Below are positions 25,330 to 33,884 of a stretch of DNA of 64,000 bases, piece after piece; position 1 is the first letter of the stretch; every line of letters begins with the position of its first letter. The stretch comes from Bryobacteraceae bacterium. GTDB lineage: Bacteria > Acidobacteriota > Terriglobia > Bryobacterales > Bryobacteraceae. The notes under the pieces were generated by a model. The model was given only the letters and a program-made list of their open reading frames with translations, searched no databases and was not told where the DNA came from. The stretch is taken from positions 1-64,000 of the forward strand of contig CANGYQ010000002.1 of assembly GCA_947458745.1 (NCBI GenBank), in the 5' to 3' direction. A program made the translations under genes and the position numbers.

Positions 25330-25497
25330 TAACCAACGCGGAGGAGAGAAGCGATGGCTGATCCGGGTGGCGCTGGATCAGGCCAATGGGCGAGTTCGTA
25401 TCAAATGCGGCGTTCGAGGGCGAAGGGGGTGTTGGGCGGGGCCGGCATGCCTTTGCCGGCGGAGTCCTTTGCGGGATTTGCCGCATCCAAGAACTGT

Positions 25498-25848
25498 ATG
25501 GCAACTGATCAAGCACAGCGGATCATCAAGACAGCCGTGATGGAGTGGCCCGATGTTTCAGTGGATCCACACCGGTTTGGCGGGATCGAATTCCGCTTCG
25601 GCAAGCGAGAACTGGGGCATATCCATGGCAATCATTTGGTGGACATCCCTTTCCCCAAGGTGGTCCGGGATGAGGTGTTGGAGAAAGGCTTGGCGGACAA
25701 GCATCACTACTTGCCGGAGATCCGCTGGATCAGCCGGTACCTGTGGGCACCGGAGGATGTGACGACGGCCATCACTTTACTGCGCCGGTCCTATGACTTG
25801 GCTGTCGCCCAACGCGAACGCTATTCCGGGACGGCCACGGCAGCGTAA
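25498..25848 (+). CDS. DUF5519 (luciferase-like domain) protein
   Basis: A 116-residue protein matching the small DUF5519 family: VMEWPDVSVDPHRFGGIEFRFGK, ELGHIHGNHLVDIPFP, a basic KVVRDEVLEKG segment and WISRYLWAPEDV with a terminal LLRRSYDLA helix. The family name refers to a distant tie to luciferase-like proteins; function is unknown. I begin at the ATG just before the conserved domain. An in-frame ATG at 25354 has a stronger Shine-Dalgarno (GGAGGAGA), but the extra 48 residues are low in character. Its TAA overlaps the mtgA ATG (TAATG), so the two are coupled. Confidence 0.72.
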   Translation: MATDQAQRIIKTAVMEWPDVSVDPHRFGGIEFRFGKRELGHIHGNHLVDIPFPKVVRDEVLEKGLADKHHYLPEIRWISRYLWAPEDVTTAITLLRRSYDLAVAQRERYSGTATAA

Positions 25849-26558
25849 TGGCTCTCACCGCCGCGCTGCCTGTATCCAACTGGCGAAGCGCACTCACCGG
25901 TCGGCGGCTGCTGTGGGGTTTGGTGATGGCCATCGCGGCCGTCTATCTCGGGCTGGTAGCGGCGACGGTTTTGCTGCGGTGGGTGGATCCGTTCACCACG
26001 GGTGTCCAGATGCAGCGGCGCGTCGAGAGCTGGTTCACAAAAGGCAAGTACCAGAAGCGTCAAGTGTGGGTGCCGCTGGAACGCGTCTCGCCGCACATGC
26101 CCCATGCCGTGATTGCGTCTGAAGACGGGCGCTTCTATCAGCACCACGGCATCGATTGGCTGGCCGTCGAAGAGGTGCTGGAAGATGCTGAGGAGAAGGG
26201 CCAGATCGCCCGTGGCGCCTCCACCATCACGCAGCAGTTGACCAAGAACCTCTTCTTCACCACCCACCGCAACCCGCTGCGCAAGCTCGCCGAATACACG
26301 CTGGCCCCGGTGGTGGATACCGTGCTCGGCAAGCACCGCGTGTTGGAGCTTTACCTGAATGTGGTAGAGTTCGGCCCCGGCGTCTTCGGCATTGAGGCGG
26401 CGTCGCAGTACCACTACGGCATCTCTGCCTCTAAGCTCAGCCGGGAGCAAGCAGCGCGACTGACAGCGTGTCTACCGGCGCCCCTCCGCCGCAAACCAGC
26501 GCGCATGAACTGGTTCTCCAACAACATCCAGGAACGGATGAAGATGATGGGCTGGTAG
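25848..26558 (+). CDS. mtgA: Monofunctional peptidoglycan transglycosylase
   Basis: A 236-residue GT51 enzyme. One N-terminal membrane helix spans about residues 21-43. The GT51 motifs follow in order: SEDGRFYQHHGID with the catalytic Glu, RGASTITQQLTKNLF, a Lys/Arg-rich segment, ELYLNVVEFGPGVFGIEAAS, and a final ARLTACLPAP. No transpeptidase domain is present. It polymerises glycan strands from lipid II on the outer face of the inner membrane. It is coupled to the preceding small gene and convergent with the acyltransferase gene. Confidence 0.94.
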   Translation: MALTAALPVSNWRSALTGRRLLWGLVMAIAAVYLGLVAATVLLRWVDPFTTGVQMQRRVESWFTKGKYQKRQVWVPLERVSPHMPHAVIASEDGRFYQHHGIDWLAVEEVLEDAEEKGQIARGASTITQQLTKNLFFTTHRNPLRKLAEYTLAPVVDTVLGKHRVLELYLNVVEFGPGVFGIEAASQYHYGISASKLSREQAARLTACLPAPLRRKPARMNWFSNNIQERMKMMGW

Positions 26559-26575
26559 TGCTCCGCACAATGCTA

Positions 26576-26602
26576 CTGAGCCGCGACCGCAAGGGAGCGG
26601 TC
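26576..26602 (+). repeat. Dispersed intergenic hairpin repeat, best copy
   Basis: Begins CTGAGCCGCGACCGC and ends AAGGGAGCGGTC. The inner part GACCGC-AAGGGA-GCGGTC is a perfect six-pair hairpin. It lies between two convergent genes. Relatives occur at 7193, 46990, 49624 (minus) and 53597 (minus). Confidence 0.7.
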
Positions 26603-26612
26603 CATCCACCCA

Positions 26613-27761
26613 CTAAATCTTGATAAACCACTTCTTGCGATACATCCCCCAAGCGATCACCCACATCAGCAACGTGTAGGCGATGGCATAAAGCAGTGAC
26701 GTATTTTCAGGTGACCCCAGCGGCGCAAACCAGTTCAAATAGATCCACCGCCGCAGCGAGATCTCTCCCGCCGCACCCATGAAGTGAATGGCGTGCAGCG
26801 AGATCTCGATCAGCTCCGACAGCATGTAGATGGCAATGGCGTTCATGCCCATGATCATCAGCGGCCTCACGGCCTTGCGATAACCCGCCAGGTCCACCAC
26901 ACACGTGAACATGGCCAGCAGCGTAAAGTCGATCCCGGCCATGAAGAGCGTAAAGCTGCTGGTCCAAAGCTTCTTGTTGATCGGCAACCACAGGTCCGCG
27001 ATCAAGCCGGCGGCCAGCAGCATTTGCCCGATAAAGAACATCGCGGTGGTGCGCTCCGCCAGTGTGCGCCCCCAGCGCAGCAGGTGCCCGGCCATCACGC
27101 CCAGCAGCGCGGTGGCGATGGAGGGCAAAGTACTGACGATACCTTCCGGGTCCCACGTGCGAGTCTCAGCATAGTTGTGCGCACCCAGCACCAGACGGTC
27201 GATATAGTGGGCGAAGTTGCCTTCTACGTCCAACCGCCCGGCCCCAAAGCCCGGCACCGGCATCAGCGTCATCAGCATCCAGTAGCCACCTAGCAGCCCG
27301 ACAATCCAGGCCAATTGCGTGCGCCAGGTGGTCGTCAGGTAGATCACCGCCGCTACCAGATAACAGATGGCGATCCGTTGCAGCACGCCCAACGCTCGCT
27401 GCGTGGCCAAGTCGAAATGGGGGAAGCCATACACAAACAACCCGAGCGCATAGATGATGGCCGCGCGCCGCAGCACTTGTGTGAACAGCTCCCGCCGGGA
27501 CGCACCGGCCGCCATGCGGCTGCCCAACGATAACGTGATAGCCACGCCAACAATCCACACAAAGGATGGAAAGACCATGTCCGTGATGGTCCAGCCGTGC
27601 CAGTCGGCGTGCTGCAGCGGGCCATAGCTGTGGGCGCCATCGCCAGGGTCGTTCACCAGCACCATCAAGGCGATGGTGGCCCCACGAAAGGCGTCCAGCG
27701 CGGTCAAGCGCCCAGTGGCGGCAGGAGGAAGGGGGGCGAGCTCTGCTAATTGGCGGGCCAT
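26613..27761 (-). CDS. Membrane acyltransferase of the HgsAT/DUF5009 family
   Basis: A 382-residue polytopic protein with about ten membrane helices. Family marks are RLTALDAFRGATIALMVLVN, the loop segment QHADWHGWTITDMVFPSFVW with its conserved His, and a late region with MGMNAIAIYMLSELIEI. The eukaryotic relative transfers acetyl from cytosolic acetyl-CoA to glucosamine across the membrane; bacterial members are thought to acetylate envelope glycans. The start chosen lies 15 bases downstream of a perfect TATAAT; an ATG ten codons earlier would be upstream of that promoter. The substrate is unknown. Confidence 0.86.
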   Translation of the reverse strand: MARQLAELAPLPPAATGRLTALDAFRGATIALMVLVNDPGDGAHSYGPLQHADWHGWTITDMVFPSFVWIVGVAITLSLGSRMAAGASRRELFTQVLRRAAIIYALGLFVYGFPHFDLATQRALGVLQRIAICYLVAAVIYLTTTWRTQLAWIVGLLGGYWMLMTLMPVPGFGAGRLDVEGNFAHYIDRLVLGAHNYAETRTWDPEGIVSTLPSIATALLGVMAGHLLRWGRTLAERTTAMFFIGQMLLAAGLIADLWLPINKKLWTSSFTLFMAGIDFTLLAMFTCVVDLAGYRKAVRPLMIMGMNAIAIYMLSELIEISLHAIHFMGAAGEISLRRWIYLNWFAPLGSPENTSLLYAIAYTLLMWVIAWGMYRKKWFIKI

Positions 27762-27776
27762 AGCAAGGGTGGGACC

Positions 27777-27782
27777 ATTATA
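27777..27782 (-). promoter_or_regulatory. Perfect -10 (TATAAT) for the DUF5009 gene
   Basis: TATAAT on the minus strand, 15 bases before the chosen ATG. It decides the start codon by ruling out the upstream ATG. Confidence 0.5.
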
Positions 27783-27813
27783 GGCACCCATCTGCTGCCG
27801 TTGGCCCGGCCGG

Positions 27814-27819
27814 TATCAT
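27814..27819 (+). promoter_or_regulatory. Probable -10 element of the chromate transporter pair (leaderless GTG)
   Basis: TATCAT followed by six bases and the GTG start codon. Confidence 0.4.
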
Positions 27820-27825
27820 CGAAGG

Positions 27826-28365
27826 GTGACGGCCCCGCCTCTGGCCCAGCTGGCCAACGTATTCCTCCGGATCGGTAACCTCACCTTTGGTGGCGGCGGC
27901 CCCACCATTGCCGCCTTCCAGCGAGAAATGGTGGACCGGAGACAGTGGCTCAGCCCAGAGCAGTTCGCGCTCAGCTACGCGCTTTCCCGCATCACACCGG
28001 GGACGAACCTATTTGCGTTCTGCACCTGCACCGGCGCCCTGTTGCGCGGCTTCGCGGGGGCGCTGGTGGCGCTGGGAGCCGCCTCGATCCCCAGTTGCAT
28101 TCTGGTGGCGGTGTTGACCGCCGGGTTTGACACGGCCAGCCGCTGGGGAGCGGTGAATGTGGCGATTGATGGTGCCGTGGCCGCCTCAGTGGGTATCCTG
28201 CTGGCCAGTTGCTGGTCGATCATCGCGCCCTACGTGACACGCGCCAATGGGGCACGCACGGCGCTGCTTGCGGGCGTGAGCTTTGGGCTCTCCCTGATCT
28301 CGACGCCGTTGCTGGTGCTGGGGCTGGCGGCGGTAGTGGGCTGGTTTTGGAGGGAGCGCGAATGA
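27826..28365 (+). CDS. Chromate transporter, first half (ChrA family, single CHR domain)
   Basis: A 179-residue membrane protein, the N-terminal partner of a split chromate ion transporter. Motifs are FLRIGNLTFGGGGPTIAAFQREMV, the QFALSYALSRITPGTNL stretch and about five further hydrophobic segments. CHR proteins export chromate or related oxyanions. Short members usually work as antiparallel pairs, and the second gene starts inside this stop codon (ATGA). The start is GTG and likely leaderless. The actual ion is not certain, since many CHR homologues have not been tested. Confidence 0.88.
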   Translation: MTAPPLAQLANVFLRIGNLTFGGGGPTIAAFQREMVDRRQWLSPEQFALSYALSRITPGTNLFAFCTCTGALLRGFAGALVALGAASIPSCILVAVLTAGFDTASRWGAVNVAIDGAVAASVGILLASCWSIIAPYVTRANGARTALLAGVSFGLSLISTPLLVLGLAAVVGWFWRERE

Positions 28366-28892
28366 GCTTGTGGACGCTCTACTTCCTGCTGCTGAAGGCC
28401 ACCTTAAGCTCCTTTAGCGGCCTCGCCTCACTGCCCATCTTGCGAGAAGACTTTGTGGTGCGGCGGCCGGTGCTGACTGATCGCCAGTTGAACACCGCGC
28501 TGGTGATCGGTCGGACCACACCCGGGCCCAAGGGACTGTATGTGGTCTCGCTGGGCTACTACGTCGCGGGGTATCCCGGCGCGTCGATGGCCTGGGCCGC
28601 GCTGGTGACCCCGGCGTTGCTGGTGGTGGCGATGCTAGGGGTCGCGGCGCGTTTCACGGGCGATCCGCGGGTGAAGCGGATGCTGCGGACCGTGGTGATC
28701 GCCAGTGCCGGCATCAGCTTGTCCGCGACGTTGCCCTTAGGCCTGGACGCCCTCACGACGCCGCTGGCCTGGGTGCTGGCTGGCGTCTCGTTGGTGATTC
28801 TGTTGCGGACCGAGGTGGATACGCTATGGGTGATGGCGGGCGCGGCGCTGGTCAGTTGGGCGGCTTCGTTCGTCAACCTGACCCGGGGCTGA
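28362..28892 (+). CDS. Chromate transporter, second half (ChrA family, single CHR domain)
   Basis: A 176-residue partner of the preceding gene. It begins with LYFLLLKATLSSFSGLASLP, the family's LxxFxxxGxxS-type start, followed by IGRTTPGPKGLYVVSLGYYVAG and four or five hydrophobic segments. The two halves differ enough to be old paralogues rather than a recent duplication. The stop codon lies within the palindrome GGCTGATCAGCC at the convergent end with the HDOD gene. Confidence 0.87.
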   Translation: MSLWTLYFLLLKATLSSFSGLASLPILREDFVVRRPVLTDRQLNTALVIGRTTPGPKGLYVVSLGYYVAGYPGASMAWAALVTPALLVVAMLGVAARFTGDPRVKRMLRTVVIASAGISLSATLPLGLDALTTPLAWVLAGVSLVILLRTEVDTLWVMAGAALVSWAASFVNLTRG

Positions 28893-28898
28893 TCAGCC
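28887..28898. terminator. Palindrome at a convergent gene end
   Basis: GGCTGATCAGCC, a perfect 12-base palindrome overlapping the chromate transporter stop codon. It is a weak terminator candidate. Confidence 0.25.
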
Positions 28899-28938
28899 AC
28901 ACTGATGCACCACTGACGCCGCGTGACGACCGAGCGCG

Positions 28939-29823
28939 TTAGAAGAACTTCCGGATCGCCTCAAACTCGCACTCGAAGTCGCCCATCAGTTTCCAGGTCG
29001 CTTCTTCATCAGTCAGCCTTTGGAGCGGTTCGGAAGGATGTTCATGCTTGGGCGTGCCCGGGGGCAGCTCATGCACCGTGACACCCAGGCGATTGACGGC
29101 CTGGTCGGCGGTGTCAATCAGTTCCGACAGATGGAACGTGGCGCCTTCTTTTTCGGCCTCGAAACTCGGGTTCTCACTCACGCGATGGTGAAACTCCACG
29201 GCGCGCCGGATCTGGACCGGCAAGTTCCATTCTTCCAGGGCAATCGCTGACAGCGCCGCGTGATCGGCACCGATCACCTCGCGTTCGCACTCCCACAAAG
29301 GCCTGCCGCTGGCCAGCTTCATTTGGTCGATCTGCTCATATTCAGCTGGCATCGCCACCGCCATTAGCAGCTTGCCGAAGTCGTGCATCAGTCCGGCGAC
29401 AAACGCGCCTTCCGGGTAGTTGACGGACACATGCTGGGCCAAATTGTCAGACATTACGGCGACAGCGATGGAGTGGAGATTGAAGCGGGCGGCCGACCAG
29501 ACCTTCGGCGTCTTGACGCCCGACCACATCCGGGAGATCGACAGACCCAGCACGACGTTGCGCAACTTGCTGATTCCCAGCACCGAGATGGCATGAGGAA
29601 TGGAATTGATTTCACTACGCCGGGCATAGGCGGCTGAATTGACCAGGCGCAGCACATTGCCCGACATCACCGTGTCCTTCTCGATGATTCCGGCCAGTTC
29701 TGAATAGGCCACGTCTTCGCGGGCCAGCGTCGCCAGCAGCTTGTTCAGTACCGGGGAGAAGGGCGGCAGCTGGCCCAGGCTCTTGACGATTTTCGTGCGA
29801 TAGTCCAGTTCAGCGGTAACCAT
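28939..29823 (-). CDS. HDOD domain protein
   Basis: A 294-residue single-domain HDOD protein. The helical core is clear: LGQLPPFSPVLNKLLATL, IIEKDTVMSGNVLRLVNSAAYAR, IPHAISVLGISKLRNVVLGL and GAFVAGLMHDFGKLLMAVAMP. An HD pair and a later HAALSAIALEEWNLP are present, so part of the HD-type metal site may survive, although HDOD proteins are generally not phosphodiesterases. They act in signalling, often with two-component or c-di-GMP systems. No partner is adjacent; the divergent neighbour is an ABC transporter. Confidence 0.86.
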   Translation of the reverse strand: MVTAELDYRTKIVKSLGQLPPFSPVLNKLLATLAREDVAYSELAGIIEKDTVMSGNVLRLVNSAAYARRSEINSIPHAISVLGISKLRNVVLGLSISRMWSGVKTPKVWSAARFNLHSIAVAVMSDNLAQHVSVNYPEGAFVAGLMHDFGKLLMAVAMPAEYEQIDQMKLASGRPLWECEREVIGADHAALSAIALEEWNLPVQIRRAVEFHHRVSENPSFEAEKEGATFHLSELIDTADQAVNRLGVTVHELPPGTPKHEHPSEPLQRLTDEEATWKLMGDFECEFEAIRKFF

Positions 29824-29847
29824 GGTCTCTCAACTCTCTCTATCGGC

Positions 29848-29853
29848 GATAAT
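29848..29853 (+). promoter_or_regulatory. Probable -10 element of the ABC exporter operon
   Basis: GATAAT, 18 bases before the ATG of the ATPase gene, giving a leader of about 12 bases. Confidence 0.35.
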
Positions 29854-29871
29854 CGAAGGGACTATTAGCCT

Positions 29872-30753
29872 ATGGAGCCGCCGAATACCGAAACCACCGG
29901 GCAGGAGCTTGCGGCTCCCGTCCCACCCGCGCTGGATGTCGCCGCGGACAACAATCTACGTCTGGACGCCGTACCCCAACCACCGCGCCCCGTCGCGCCC
30001 CCGGGCCCGCCGGCCATCGAACTGCGTGGGCTGACCAAGATTTATGGTGACAAAGCGGCGGTCGATGGCCTCAGCCTCACGGTTCCCGCTGGTTGTTTTT
30101 TCGGCTTTCTAGGCCCCAATGGAGCAGGCAAGACAACCACCATCAAGATGCTGATGGGATTGGCCCCGCCCACCGTCGGAACAGTGCGGATTTTGGGTCG
30201 TGTGATGCCCGCCCAGTCGCTGGAGATCCGGCAGTTGATTGGCGTCGTGCCGGACGACACGCTGCTGTTTGACCAGTTGACCGGCCTCGAATTTGTTGAG
30301 TTTACTGGGCGCATGTATGGCCTTCCCCGCCCCGTAGCCCAGGAGCGGGCGCGGGAACTGCTGGCTCTGTTCGAGCTGGACGGCGCTCCCCGCAAGCTGA
30401 TCGCGGAGTATTCCAAAGGCATGCGCAAACGGACTGCCATGGCCGCCAGCCTGATCCACCGGCCGCAGTTGTTCCTGATGGATGAGCCGTTTGAAGGCGT
30501 TGACGCCGTCGGCGCGCGGCTGATGAAAGATATTCTGCTCGAACAAGTGCGGCACGGCGCGACGATTTTCTTAACCTCCCACGTGCTGGAAGTGGTGGAG
30601 CGTTTGTGTGATCGCGTCGCGATCATCAATGAAGGCCGTATCGTCGCCGATGGCACGGTGGGTGAGCTGCGTTCCGGCGCGGAGACGCTGGAAGATCTCT
30701 TTGTCCGGCTGGTGGGCGGCGGCCGTTCCGCCGAATCACTAGATTGGCTGTAG
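29872..30753 (+). CDS. ABC transporter ATP-binding protein
   Basis: A 293-residue ATPase. The first 45 residues are a Pro-rich extension (PPRPVAPPGPPAIEL). The domain then shows Walker A GPNGAGKTT, a Q-loop region, a signature that deviates to YSKGMRKR, Walker B LFLMDEPF and the H-loop FLTSHVLE. The ending ETLEDLFVRLVGG is typical of ABC-2 type exporter ATPases. With the permease 34 bases downstream it forms an exporter of unknown cargo; drug, lipid and antibiotic exporters share this layout. Confidence 0.92.
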   Translation: MEPPNTETTGQELAAPVPPALDVAADNNLRLDAVPQPPRPVAPPGPPAIELRGLTKIYGDKAAVDGLSLTVPAGCFFGFLGPNGAGKTTTIKMLMGLAPPTVGTVRILGRVMPAQSLEIRQLIGVVPDDTLLFDQLTGLEFVEFTGRMYGLPRPVAQERARELLALFELDGAPRKLIAEYSKGMRKRTAMAASLIHRPQLFLMDEPFEGVDAVGARLMKDILLEQVRHGATIFLTSHVLEVVERLCDRVAIINEGRIVADGTVGELRSGAETLEDLFVRLVGGGRSAESLDWL

Positions 30754-30787
30754 ACCGCTGGAATTTCGAGCTGATGAAGAGGCGCAT

Positions 30788-32404
30788 GTGATCAACTCCC
30801 AGGCCCGGGCCATTCTCGTCACCCAGTGGCGCATGCTGATCAATTTCTACCGCCGCCACGGGCGGGTGGCGTTCATCCTGTCGGCGATCTTCAGCGTCAT
30901 CTGGTATCTCGGCTTTGCCGCGCTGGCCGTGTTTGCCGCCGTCTTCCTGGCGGACCCGGGCTCGCTGACACTGGCGCGCAAGTCCTTAGGGCCCATCCTG
31001 TTCCTGGTCTTTTTGTACTGGCAGGGCATGCCGCTGCTGATGGCCAGCATGGGCGGCATGCTGGACTTGAAAAAGCTGCGCGTCTATCCGATCGCCGAGG
31101 CGCGACTCTACCGGCTGGAAATTCTGCTGCGTAGCTCGCTATTCCTGGAGATGCCCATCGTGATGCTGGGGGCGACGATTGGCCTGCTGCTGAACCCCGG
31201 TTTGCCGAAGTGGTGCGCGCTGGCTCCGGTGCTCTACACGGTGTTCAACCTGACTCTGGGCGCCGGACTGCGGGATCTGCTGATGCGGGCACTGGCGCAC
31301 AAGAAGGTGCGGGAAGTGGGCTTGATCGTGGTGGTGCTGCTGGCCGCGGTCCCGTCCTTCCTGGCTTCCCGCGGCGGCGACAAGGCGCGCGAGTTTGGAC
31401 GTCAGCTTTCGCTGTGGACCAGTGGCCCCTGGTGGCCCTGGAAAGCGGCCGGGTCCGCGGCGCTGGCCGAAGGGGGAGCCTCTCCCTGGCTGTGGCTGAT
31501 CGGCTTTGCCCTGATCGGGTGGGCGTTTGGGCGCTGGCAGTTCAACCGGAGCCTCTTCTTTGATGGCGATGCCGAACGCTCCAAGGAAAAGCGGGAGGTC
31601 AGCAGCCGCTATGAGTGGATGTCCAGTTGGCCGTCGCGCCTGTTCCCGGACCCGTTGGGGGCCCTAGTGGAGAAAGAGATCCGCTTCCTCAGCCGGATCA
31701 CCCGGTTCCGCGTGGTCTTCTTCATGGGCTTCAGTTTTGGCTTGCTGATCTGGTTGCCGCTGGCCAGTGGCTTTGGCTCTGGGCCATCCTCGGGCGGTTG
31801 GATGACGCAGAATTTCCTGTCCGTGGTGGCCGTCTATGCGCTAATGCTGTTAAGCGAAGTCTGCTTCTACAACACCTTCGGCTTTGACCGGTTGGCCACG
31901 CAGATGTACTATTTGGTGCCGGTGCCGCCAGCGACGATTCTGAAAGCCAAAAACATCGCCGGGGCGTTTTTCGTCGTGGCGGAAATCTCACTGGTGGCGG
32001 CGGCGTGCACGATCCTGCAGATGCCCGTCACGGCGCAGAAACTGGGTGAGGCGCTGTCGGTCTGCGCTCTGTTTACGCTGTTTCTTCTGGGCATCGGCAA
32101 CCTGGGCTCCACGCGCGCGCCGCGGGCCATGAACCCCAATGAAGGCTGGAAGCGCAACGCCGGTGCCAAGGTGGCGATGTTCGCGCTGCTAGTCTACCCG
32201 TTCATCTCCATGCTGGTGGGCCTGGCGTATTTGGGCCGCTACGCCTTTGAACGGGAAGAGGCGTTCTATGCCGTGATCGGCGTCGGTTTGTTCATCGCCA
32301 TCTGCTTCTACAAAGTGGCGCTTGATTCCGCGGTGGAAACCATGGGCCGGGACCGGGAAAAGATCCTCACCCTGCTGGCCCAGACCGATACTCCGGTTCT
32401 GTAA
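30788..32404 (+). CDS. ABC transporter permease (ABC-2 like, 538 residues)
   Basis: A polytopic protein with about ten hydrophobic segments, starting at GTG. The N-terminus TQWRMLINFYRRHG precedes the first helix pair, and a large cytoplasmic stretch (about 255-300, with AERSKEKREVSSRYEW) separates two membrane halves. It is longer than the usual single ABC-2 permease and may contain both halves of the channel. The following LVEKEIRFLSRITRFRVVFF element is typical of such double permeases. The gene directly follows the ATPase, so the pair is one exporter; the substrate cannot be inferred. Confidence 0.86.
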   Translation: MINSQARAILVTQWRMLINFYRRHGRVAFILSAIFSVIWYLGFAALAVFAAVFLADPGSLTLARKSLGPILFLVFLYWQGMPLLMASMGGMLDLKKLRVYPIAEARLYRLEILLRSSLFLEMPIVMLGATIGLLLNPGLPKWCALAPVLYTVFNLTLGAGLRDLLMRALAHKKVREVGLIVVVLLAAVPSFLASRGGDKAREFGRQLSLWTSGPWWPWKAAGSAALAEGGASPWLWLIGFALIGWAFGRWQFNRSLFFDGDAERSKEKREVSSRYEWMSSWPSRLFPDPLGALVEKEIRFLSRITRFRVVFFMGFSFGLLIWLPLASGFGSGPSSGGWMTQNFLSVVAVYALMLLSEVCFYNTFGFDRLATQMYYLVPVPPATILKAKNIAGAFFVVAEISLVAAACTILQMPVTAQKLGEALSVCALFTLFLLGIGNLGSTRAPRAMNPNEGWKRNAGAKVAMFALLVYPFISMLVGLAYLGRYAFEREEAFYAVIGVGLFIAICFYKVALDSAVETMGRDREKILTLLAQTDTPVL

Positions 32405-32448
32405 CTCGACGGCGTGTCCCAGCCCGCCAGAATCACTAACGCAATACG

Positions 32449-33882
32449 CTAGGCGATGATGTCCTTCAGGATCTCGCCGTGCACTTCCGTCAGCCGCTCC
32501 TTGCGCCCCTGGTGCATGTAGCTCAATGCATCCTGATTCAGGCCCAGCTGATTCAGGATCGTGGCGTGGATGTCGCGGAAGTGGGCGGGCTTCTCAATAG
32601 CCTTGAGACCAATCGCATCCGTCGCCCCGTAGGCCATACCGCCCTTGATGCCGCCACCGGCCATCCACATGGTGAAGCCCAGGTTATGGTGATCACGGCC
32701 TTTGCCGCCCTGCGCCTCCGGTGACCGGCCGAATTCCCCGCCCCACACCACCAGCGTTGAATCGAGTAAGCCGCGCCGCTTCAGGTCCTTGATCAACGCC
32801 GCCGCCGGCTGATCGCTCTGCTTCGCCATCCGGAGATGGTTCTCTTCAATGTCCTCGTGCGCATCCCACTGCAGGTTGCCCGGGCCGCCGCCATGCACCA
32901 CGGTCACAAACCGGACGCCGCGTTCCACCATCCGGCGGGCCAGCAGACAACGCCGGCCATAGTCGTCGGTCGGCTCTGTCCCCACCCCATACATCGCCAG
33001 CGTCTCGGGCGATTCCTTGGTCAGGTCGAACACTTCCGGAGCCTCGGTCTGCATCTTGAACGCCGTATCATAGGCCGAAATGCGCGCCGCAAACTCCTCG
33101 TCCTCGCCCACCATACCCGCTTCATTCAGCGCCCGGATCAGGTCGATCGTCTTGCGGCGGTCAGAGAGTTTCACACCGTCCGGCAAGTCGAGATTCAACA
33201 CCGGACGCTTGCCCGGACGCAGCATTGCCGGCTGGTAAATGGCGGGCAGAAAGCCGTTCAAGTACATCGGCTGCCCGGCTTCCAGCGCCCCATCCGGATC
33301 AGGGATAACCGCATATGCCGGCAATGACTGGCTCTCACTGCCTAAGCCATACACCACCCAACTCCCCATCGACGGGAAACCCGGGATGATCCGGCCCGTC
33401 ATGCACTGATACTGGGCCGCCGAATGGACCACCATGTCACCGTGGACCGAGCGGATCATGCACAAATCATCCACGATCGTCTTGTGGTGCGGCAGCAGAT
33501 CCGAGACGTCCAAACCCGATTGGCCGCACCGCTCAAACTGACGCTTCGTGCCCAGGATCTTGGCGTCGTTCTGGACAAACTGATACTTCGCTTCGCCAAA
33601 CTCCGCCGGACGCTTCTGGCCGTCCAGTTTGTTCAGCAAAGGCTTCGGGTCAAACGTCTCCAGATGCGACGGGCCGCCCGCCATAAACAGGAAGATCACC
33701 GACTTCGCCTTGGCCTTGTCCGGCATGTGCGGCGGCTTGGCCGCCAGCGGATTCTTGATCGCGGCCGCCTGCATTTCCATCGACGCAAAAGCCAGCGAAC
33801 CGAAGCCGCAGAAAGCATCGGTCAACCATTCGCGGCGGTTGCGCGTATAGCGGACATGGGGTTGGCGTAAAAACTGATCCAT
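32449..33882 (-). CDS. DUF1501 domain protein (sulfatase-like, Tat-type N-terminus)
   Basis: A 477-residue protein. The N-terminus (YTRNRREWLTDAFCGFGSL) resembles the Tat-signal start of DUF1501 proteins. Family segments are KSVIFLFMAGGPSHLETFDPKP, LPHHKTIVDDLCMIRSVHGD, PGFPSMGSWVVYGLGSE, TLVVWGGEFGRSPEAQGGKG and GRDHHNLGFTMWMAGGGIKGG. The fold is related to alkaline phosphatase/sulfatase, with Asp/His metal ligands. DUF1501 genes are nearly always next to DUF1549/DUF1553 genes, as here with a two-base gap, but their biochemical role has not been settled to my knowledge. Confidence 0.9.
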   Translation of the reverse strand: MDQFLRQPHVRYTRNRREWLTDAFCGFGSLAFASMEMQAAAIKNPLAAKPPHMPDKAKAKSVIFLFMAGGPSHLETFDPKPLLNKLDGQKRPAEFGEAKYQFVQNDAKILGTKRQFERCGQSGLDVSDLLPHHKTIVDDLCMIRSVHGDMVVHSAAQYQCMTGRIIPGFPSMGSWVVYGLGSESQSLPAYAVIPDPDGALEAGQPMYLNGFLPAIYQPAMLRPGKRPVLNLDLPDGVKLSDRRKTIDLIRALNEAGMVGEDEEFAARISAYDTAFKMQTEAPEVFDLTKESPETLAMYGVGTEPTDDYGRRCLLARRMVERGVRFVTVVHGGGPGNLQWDAHEDIEENHLRMAKQSDQPAAALIKDLKRRGLLDSTLVVWGGEFGRSPEAQGGKGRDHHNLGFTMWMAGGGIKGGMAYGATDAIGLKAIEKPAHFRDIHATILNQLGLNQDALSYMHQGRKERLTEVHGEILKDIIA

Positions 33883-33884
33883 GG

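Noticed and set aside
27814-28892. Possible single-gene chromate transporter interrupted by a frameshift
   Set aside because: The two halves join by a clean ATGA overlap and each has its own CHR start motif, as in known two-gene short-chain chromate transporters.
32414-32448. Similarity between CCCAGCCCGCCAGAATCAC here and CCCAGTCCGCCACGAATCAC at 11861
   Set aside because: The match is suggestive of another intergenic repeat but short, gapped and seen only twice, so it is not called as a family.
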